From: Actinoplanes subtropicus
Lineage (GTDB): Bacteria > Actinomycetota > Actinomycetes > Mycobacteriales > Micromonosporaceae
Assembly (NCBI RefSeq): GCF_000721705.1
Contig: NZ_JOJL01000045.1
Span: 1 to 63,759 of the forward strand
Length of the DNA stretch: 63,759 bases
Direction of reading: 5' to 3'
In this document: positions 59,385 through 63,759 of the stretch, one piece after another
Position numbering within the stretch: position 1 is the first letter of the stretch
Layout of the letters: each line of letters starts with the position of its first letter
Notes under the pieces: generated by a model
The model's database searches: none
What the model was told of the DNA's origin: nothing
What the model saw: only the letters and a program-made list of their open reading frames with translations
Program-made: the position numbers and the translations under genes

Positions 59385-62198
59385 TTGGGGGTCGAATTCC
59401 GGGTGCTCGGCGATGTCGAGCTGCTCGTCGGGGGTCGCCGTGTGGACGTCGGTCATGCCCGCCAGCGAAACGTGCTGCTCGCGCTGCTGATAGACATCAA
59501 TCGGGTGGTGCCGGCCGATCAGATCGTCGAACGGGTCTGGGCCGGTCGTCCGCCCCAGCGGGCGCGTGGCGCCCTCTACAACTACGTGTCGCGGCTGCGG
59601 CGGATCGTCGCGGAGGGGCAGGACGCGTCCATCGTGCGGGCGACGGGCGGATACGTCCTGTCCGTCGACCCACTTGCCGTGGACCTGTACCTGTTCGACG
59701 ATCTGATCGGCCGCGCCCGGGCGACCCAGGACGTCGACGCCGCGGCGGGCCTGTTCGCCCAGGCGCTGGAGCTGTGGCGCGGGGATGCGTTCGCCGCCGT
59801 AGACCTGCCGTGGCTCAACAGCGTCCGGGACGCCGCGGCCGCCCGGCGTGTCGCGGCCGAACTCGACCGCGACGACCTCGAGCTGCGCCGCGGCCGGCAC
59901 CACGATCTCCTGCCCCGGCTGTCCGCGCATGCCACCCTGCGCCCGCTGGACGAACGCCTCGCCGGCCAGCTCATGCTCGCTCTGTACCGCTGCGGCCGGC
60001 AGGCCGACGCGCTGGAGCACTACCAGAGGACCAGATCCCACCTGATCGGCGAGCTCGGCATCGATCCCGGGCCTTCGCTGCGCGAGCTGCACCAGCAGAT
60101 CCTCGCGGCGTCCCCGGTGCTTGACGTCGTACCGCACGACGGCCGGCGGCACGCACCGGCGGTGCCGCAACAGCTGCCCGCGCCGTCGCCATCGCTGACC
60201 GGCCGCGGCGAGCAGCTCGCCCGCCTGGACGCGATCCTCGTTCCGGAAGGGACCGGACCCGAGGCGGACGTCGTCGTCATTTCGGGCACCGCCGGAGTCG
60301 GCAAGACCGCCCTGGCCGTCCAATGGGCGCGCCGGGTCTCGGCAGCCTTCCCGGACGGCCAGCTCTACGTCAATCTCCGCGGCTTCGCCCCGGGCGGCGA
60401 CGCGATGGATCCGGCCGCGGCGGTGCGCGGATTCCTGCGTGCGCTGGGCGTACCCGAGGACGGCGTGCCGGTGAGCCTCGACGCCATGGTCGGGCTCTAC
60501 CGCGGCCTCCTGGCGGGAAAGCGGGTCCTGGTGCTGCTGGACAACGCCCGCGACAGCGAGCAGGTCCGATCGCTGCTGCCCGGCATGACCGGCTGCGTGA
60601 CTGTGATCACCAGCCGTACCCAGCTCGCCGGCCTGGCCGTCACCCACCAGGCCCGGAGCCTCCCGCTCGGGCTGCTGTCGCCGGGGGATGCGCGAGAGCT
60701 GCTGATCGGGCGCCTCGCCGGAGAGCGGCCGGCCCCGGATCCGGAGGTCGTCACGCGGATCGTCGACCGGTGTGCCGGCCTGCCGCTGGCCTTGGTGATC
60801 GTCGCCGCTCGGGCCGCCTACCAGCCGCACCTGCCGCTGGCTCTGCTCGCCGACGAGCTCCACGAGGCGCAGCCGCTCGACGCGTTGCAGACGGGGGATC
60901 CGGTCACCGACGCCCGAGCGGTGTTCTCCTGGTCCTACCGCGCGTTGTCACCGGACTCGGCCCGGTTGTTCCGGCTGCTCGCCCTGCACCCGGGCCCGGA
61001 CATCGGGGAGGGCGCCGCGGCCAGTCTCGCCGGGATCAGCCCGGCCGCGGTCCGGCCGCTGCTGGCGTCGCTGTCGCGGGCGAACCTGCTGACCGTAACC
61101 GCTCCCGGCCGGTACGGCCTGCATGACCTACTGCGGGCGTACGGGCTGGAACTGGTCGCGGCGTTCGACGCCGATCGGCACCGAGCCGAGCGGCGGCTGA
61201 TGGAGCATTACGCGGGAACGGCCACGGCGGCGGTCCGGCTGCTCGACCCGGGCCGCCCCAGCCCACCGGCCGACCCGCCATCGGCCGGGGTGACCGTGCT
61301 GCCGCCCGCCGACCAACCGGCGGCGCTGGCCTGGTTCGCCGCCGAGGACGCGAACCTGCAGGCGGCCATCGCGGCCACGCACCCCGGCACCGACCGGCAG
61401 GCGTCGCAGCTGGCCTCGGCGATGACGACCTACCTGGACTGGATCGGCCACTGGCACGATCTGGTCAACACCCAGCTCGCCATCCTGCCGGCCCTGGACC
61501 GGTTGGCGGACCGGCCGGCGACGGCCAACGCGCACCGGGACATCGGGCGGACCTATGCGCAGCTGGGCCGTTACGCGGAGGCGGCCACTCATCTCGGTCG
61601 GGCGCTGGAGTCCTACCGCGATCTGGCCGACCCGGTCGGGCAGGGCCGCTGCCACCACAGCCTGGGCTGGATGCACCAGGCCCAGGGGGACTACCGGACG
61701 GCACTGGGCCACTCCGAGCTGGCGCTGGAGCTGTTCCGGACGGCGGGCAACCGGTTGTGGCAGGCCCGCGAGCTCGACGCGATCGGCTGGCTGAGCCTCC
61801 AGCTGGGCGAGCCGGACGCCGCGCTGGACGGCTGCGGCCAGGCCCTTCCCTTGCTGAGGGAGCTGGGCGACCGGCACGGTGAGGCGGGCACGCTGGACAC
61901 CCTCGGCCTGGCCCACCACCGCCGCGGCGAGCACGAGGAGGCGATCGGCCACCTCGACCGGGCACTGCAGATCTACCACGAACTCGGCGACCGCTATTCG
62001 CAGGCTCAGGTCGGGCTGAACCTCGGTGACTGCCACGCCGCGTGCGGACGCGCCGAGCTCGCCTCGCGTTGCTGGCACGCCGCTCTCGAGAGCCTGCGAA
62101 CGCTCGATCAGGCCGGCACCGAGAACCTGCGCGGCCGGCTGGCCGAGCGCTGCCGGGACGTGGCGCTCACCAATCCACACCGCCACGCCGGGCGGTAG
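59385..62198 (+). CDS. SARP-type regulator with BTAD, NB-ARC and TPR domains (AfsR-like)
   Basis: About 937 aa. Winged helix (FRVLGDVELLVGGRRVDVG...LLALLIDINRVVPADQIVERVW) at 1-95, BTAD helices to ~250, an ATPase with Walker A GTAGVGKTA near residue 305 and LVLLDNARDS, and TPR repeats in the last ~300 (GRTYAQLGRYAEAATHLGRAL and similar). AfsR-type proteins activate secondary metabolism. TTG 59385 is chosen since GGGAGGG precedes it; GTG 59370 is an alternative. The neighbourhood contains no biosynthetic cluster. Confidence 0.88.
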   Translation: MGVEFRVLGDVELLVGGRRVDVGHARQRNVLLALLIDINRVVPADQIVERVWAGRPPQRARGALYNYVSRLRRIVAEGQDASIVRATGGYVLSVDPLAVDLYLFDDLIGRARATQDVDAAAGLFAQALELWRGDAFAAVDLPWLNSVRDAAAARRVAAELDRDDLELRRGRHHDLLPRLSAHATLRPLDERLAGQLMLALYRCGRQADALEHYQRTRSHLIGELGIDPGPSLRELHQQILAASPVLDVVPHDGRRHAPAVPQQLPAPSPSLTGRGEQLARLDAILVPEGTGPEADVVVISGTAGVGKTALAVQWARRVSAAFPDGQLYVNLRGFAPGGDAMDPAAAVRGFLRALGVPEDGVPVSLDAMVGLYRGLLAGKRVLVLLDNARDSEQVRSLLPGMTGCVTVITSRTQLAGLAVTHQARSLPLGLLSPGDARELLIGRLAGERPAPDPEVVTRIVDRCAGLPLALVIVAARAAYQPHLPLALLADELHEAQPLDALQTGDPVTDARAVFSWSYRALSPDSARLFRLLALHPGPDIGEGAAASLAGISPAAVRPLLASLSRANLLTVTAPGRYGLHDLLRAYGLELVAAFDADRHRAERRLMEHYAGTATAAVRLLDPGRPSPPADPPSAGVTVLPPADQPAALAWFAAEDANLQAAIAATHPGTDRQASQLASAMTTYLDWIGHWHDLVNTQLAILPALDRLADRPATANAHRDIGRTYAQLGRYAEAATHLGRALESYRDLADPVGQGRCHHSLGWMHQAQGDYRTALGHSELALELFRTAGNRLWQARELDAIGWLSLQLGEPDAALDGCGQALPLLRELGDRHGEAGTLDTLGLAHHRRGEHEEAIGHLDRALQIYHELGDRYSQAQVGLNLGDCHAACGRAELASRCWHAALESLRTLDQAGTENLRGRLAERCRDVALTNPHRHAGR

Positions 62199-62234
62199 GC
62201 CGCACTTCGCGGGTCCGGCGCGGATTCTTCATTC

Positions 62235-62675
62235 ATGTGTGACGATTTGGCGGGGTTGCTCGCTGGCCATGATGAGGGATGGAGGCCGGCGATGGGGATG
62301 CCGATTGGTGGGCTGCGGGCGGCCTGTGCCGCGTTGGCTGCTAGCGAGGACGCGGGGTGGCGGGAGGAGTACGCGCGGGAGTGCACCGGGCGGCTTACGG
62401 CGGATGGGCCGACGTGGGTGCGGGAGGGGACGTTCGGGGACTTGGCTGAGGTGGTGGAGGTGGATCCGAGCGGGATTCTGTGGGTGGTCTCGGCCTTTGA
62501 CGGGCGGCGCTACTGGACCCGGTCGGAGAATCTGATGGCGGCGCGGCCGCCGAACCTGGGTGCGAGGGTCTGGTCGGTGGGGCCGAGCGCCGTACGGTCA
62601 GCTTTCGGGAAGGTCGACGATCGCCACTGGGCGGTCGGCGTCGTTCAGGAGCTGGCGGCTCACCGAACCGAGTAG
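62235..62675 (+). CDS. Hypothetical protein
   Basis: 146 aa. Codon use is weaker in GC at position 3 than in neighbours. Contains GDLAEVVEVDPSGILWVVSAFDGRRYWTRSENL, a soluble-looking domain. The last 78 nt overlap the convergent universal stress gene. ATG 62235 has no good ribosome-binding site. Function unknown; the C-terminal part could be fortuitous. Confidence 0.5.
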   Translation: MCDDLAGLLAGHDEGWRPAMGMPIGGLRAACAALAASEDAGWREEYARECTGRLTADGPTWVREGTFGDLAEVVEVDPSGILWVVSAFDGRRYWTRSENLMAARPPNLGARVWSVGPSAVRSAFGKVDDRHWAVGVVQELAAHRTE

Positions 62676-63482
62676 GACGCGGCGGATCAGGCCCTTGCCG
62701 TGTGTGCCCACGACGATCAATTGCGCGTCTTCGGCGTGCCGCAGGATCGCGTCGGTGGCGCGGCCCTCCACCGCGACCGGGTCCACAGTCACCGGCGCAG
62801 GGTCGGCGGTCCCGATCTCGTCAAGTGCCCGGGTGCTGGTGGTGGCGGCCTCCGCCTCGATGGCCGCCCGCATGCGCACGGCGAGCTCCGGGTCGCCGGG
62901 GAACTCGTGTGGTGTGACCTCGTGGGCGGTGACGGCGCGCACGAAGGATTTGCGTACGGTTGCCTCGGTGATGGCGTAGCGGAGCGCGTTCGTGCCGAAC
63001 TCGGAGCCGTCGACACCCACCACGATCGGACCGTCCGCGGGGAGGTCGCACTCGCCGACGACGATCAGTGGGCATCGTGCCTGGACCGTCAGCTGGTTGC
63101 TCACCGAGCCCAGCAGGGCGCTTGCGGCGTTGCCCAGGCCGCGACGGCCGACCACGACGGCGTCCGCGGACTCGGAGGCTGCCGCCAGGATGTGGGCGGG
63201 GTGGCCCAGCTTCGAGGTCAACGTGCAGGTCAGGTCAGGGGCGCGGGTACGGACGCGGCCGGCCGCGGCCTCGAGCAGATGTTCGGAGAGCTCGATCAGC
63301 CAGTCCGCGTCCTGGGCCGCCGCCACGCCGTGATAGCCGAAGAAGTCGATGGCGGGGGTGAGGTTGTAGGAGTTGACCAGCTCGAGCCGCTCGCCGCCGA
63401 GCTGGGCCCGGGCCACCGCCCAGTCGAGCGCGTTGCCGCTCTGCTGCGAGCCATCGATGCCCACGACGATCCGACCGGTCAT
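62598..63482 (-). CDS. Universal stress protein (two UspA domains)
   Basis: 294 aa, two Usp domains in tandem (residues ~1-140 and ~150-294). Each ends with an ATP-type GRRGLGNAASALLGSVS or GTHGKGLIRRVLLGSVS loop. ATP-binding Usp proteins mark dormancy/hypoxia responses in actinobacteria. ATG 63482. Its 3' end overlaps the hypothetical protein at 62235 by 78 nt. Confidence 0.93.
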   Translation of the reverse strand: MTGRIVVGIDGSQQSGNALDWAVARAQLGGERLELVNSYNLTPAIDFFGYHGVAAAQDADWLIELSEHLLEAAAGRVRTRAPDLTCTLTSKLGHPAHILAAASESADAVVVGRRGLGNAASALLGSVSNQLTVQARCPLIVVGECDLPADGPIVVGVDGSEFGTNALRYAITEATVRKSFVRAVTAHEVTPHEFPGDPELAVRMRAAIEAEAATTSTRALDEIGTADPAPVTVDPVAVEGRATDAILRHAEDAQLIVVGTHGKGLIRRVLLGSVSRQLLNDADRPVAIVDLPES

Positions 63483-63599
63483 GTGCCGTCCTCCCGCGCG
63501 AGAGAGTCACCGCTTCCGAACCTAACCCGCCGGGCGCGCGGGGGCATCTCCGGCGTCGTACGGCGTGTCGCCGCCGAACGGCGAAGACACCGTGCCGGG

Positions 63600-63647
63600 C
63601 CGGCCCCGAGACGTTCTCCTTGCCTTTCGGATAGGTCGCGGGGCCGG
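63600..63647 (-). terminator. Possible terminator of the partial gene at the right edge
   Basis: CCGGCCCCG/CGGGGCCGG, 9-bp stem, 30-nt loop, 14 nt after the stop of the gene at 63661 (minus strand). No T-run, so moderate support. Confidence 0.4.
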
Positions 63648-63660
63648 CGAGGGGTGCTGG

Positions 63661-63759
63661 TCAGGAGGCCAGGGTGATCGCGATCGAGGTGGCGCCGGGG
63701 TCGGCGGTGACGGTGTGGGTGGTGGTGTTGTAGCTGCCGCCGGTGACTGATGTGACGCC
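63661..63759 (-). CDS. 3' end of a secreted/surface beta-sandwich-like protein (partial)
   Basis: The minus frame is open from the window edge to TGA 63661-63663 and encodes 32 residues ending DPGATSIAITLAS. Thr/Ser/Gly-rich (SYNTTTHTVTADPG), like the last strand of an extracellular beta-sandwich or carbohydrate-binding module. The N-terminus lies outside the window. Confidence 0.6.
   Translation of the reverse strand, partial: GVTSVTGGSYNTTTHTVTADPGATSIAITLAS

Noticed and set aside
63565..63750. 61-aa plus-strand frame at the right edge
   Set aside because: Gly/Arg-rich shadow of the partial minus-strand gene and its terminator.

Overview
The window is very GC-rich, with short intergenic spaces, many GTG starts and pervasive 4-nt start/stop overlaps. 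Its gene content is typical of a filamentous actinomycete: mycothiol deacetylase mshB, mycoredoxin, WhiB7, AdnAB, UvrD2, a mycosin and a SARP regulator. The gene order and protein types fit the Micromonosporaceae (Actinoplanes/Micromonospora-like). This is inference from content; no database search was possible. No phage, insertion sequence or CRISPR array is visible.

Layout. 1-5.6 kb: a partial Uma2-type nuclease, an S9 peptidase-like protein whose catalytic residues look lost, mshB with a membrane partner, a second membrane protein and a GNAT acetyltransferase. 5.6-7.1 kb: ferredoxin fdxA and dapC, tightly coupled. 7.1-11.6 kb: a small type VII secretion-associated module (helical secreted-type protein, large Gly/Pro-rich protein, mycosin, YbaB-like protein) and a SIMPL protein. 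11.6-13.6 kb: DUF4407 membrane protein and a membrane-anchored unknown. 13.76-13.99 kb: a probable cyclic di-AMP (ydaO-type) riboswitch pointing at no sense gene. 14.0-17.1 kb, minus strand: ridA, nitrilase, methyltransferase and a MerR-sliding clamp fusion, with a nine-unit 16-bp dyad array upstream. 17.4-22.7 kb: lysine block (lysE/lysG, dapD, dapE) and two tandem LOG-family genes. 23-31 kb: LacI regulator and adnA-adnB. 31-37 kb: cold shock protein with an attenuator-like leader, acyltransferase, membrane proteins and an Rrf2-controlled sulfonate/nitrate-type ABC operon. 37.4-46.7 kb: M16 peptidase pair, nudC, a PhyH dioxygenase with two unknown genes, mrx1, uvrD2 and whiB7 with a long uORF/attenuator leader. 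46.7-57.9 kb: M18 aminopeptidase, ABC1 kinase, ThiF-like protein, a DnaA-box cluster, DUF5679, YgjP-type and DUF2342 proteins, PDZ-Lon protease and UPF0182. 57.9-63.8 kb: initiator tRNA, 50-bp repeats, a Cys-rich secreted protein, a SARP-NB-ARC-TPR regulator, a universal stress protein and the 3' end of another gene.

How it works together. The stretch from adnA to UPF0182 is an expanded, locally inverted version of a block I recall from Mycobacterium (adnAB, nudC, mrx1, uvrD2, whiB7, ABC1, Rv3196-Rv3193 homologues). It couples DNA-end repair, redox control and antibiotic-stress response. The dap genes plus LysE/LysG link diaminopimelate/lysine synthesis to lysine export. Several promoters have a TANNNT -10 box only 6-7 nt before the start codon (mshB, dapD, dapE, 41955, 53702), implying leaderless mRNAs.

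The most unusual items are the orphan riboswitch, the MerR-clamp fusion with its dyad array, the whiB7 attenuator, the non-oriC DnaA-box cluster and the degenerate S9 protein.
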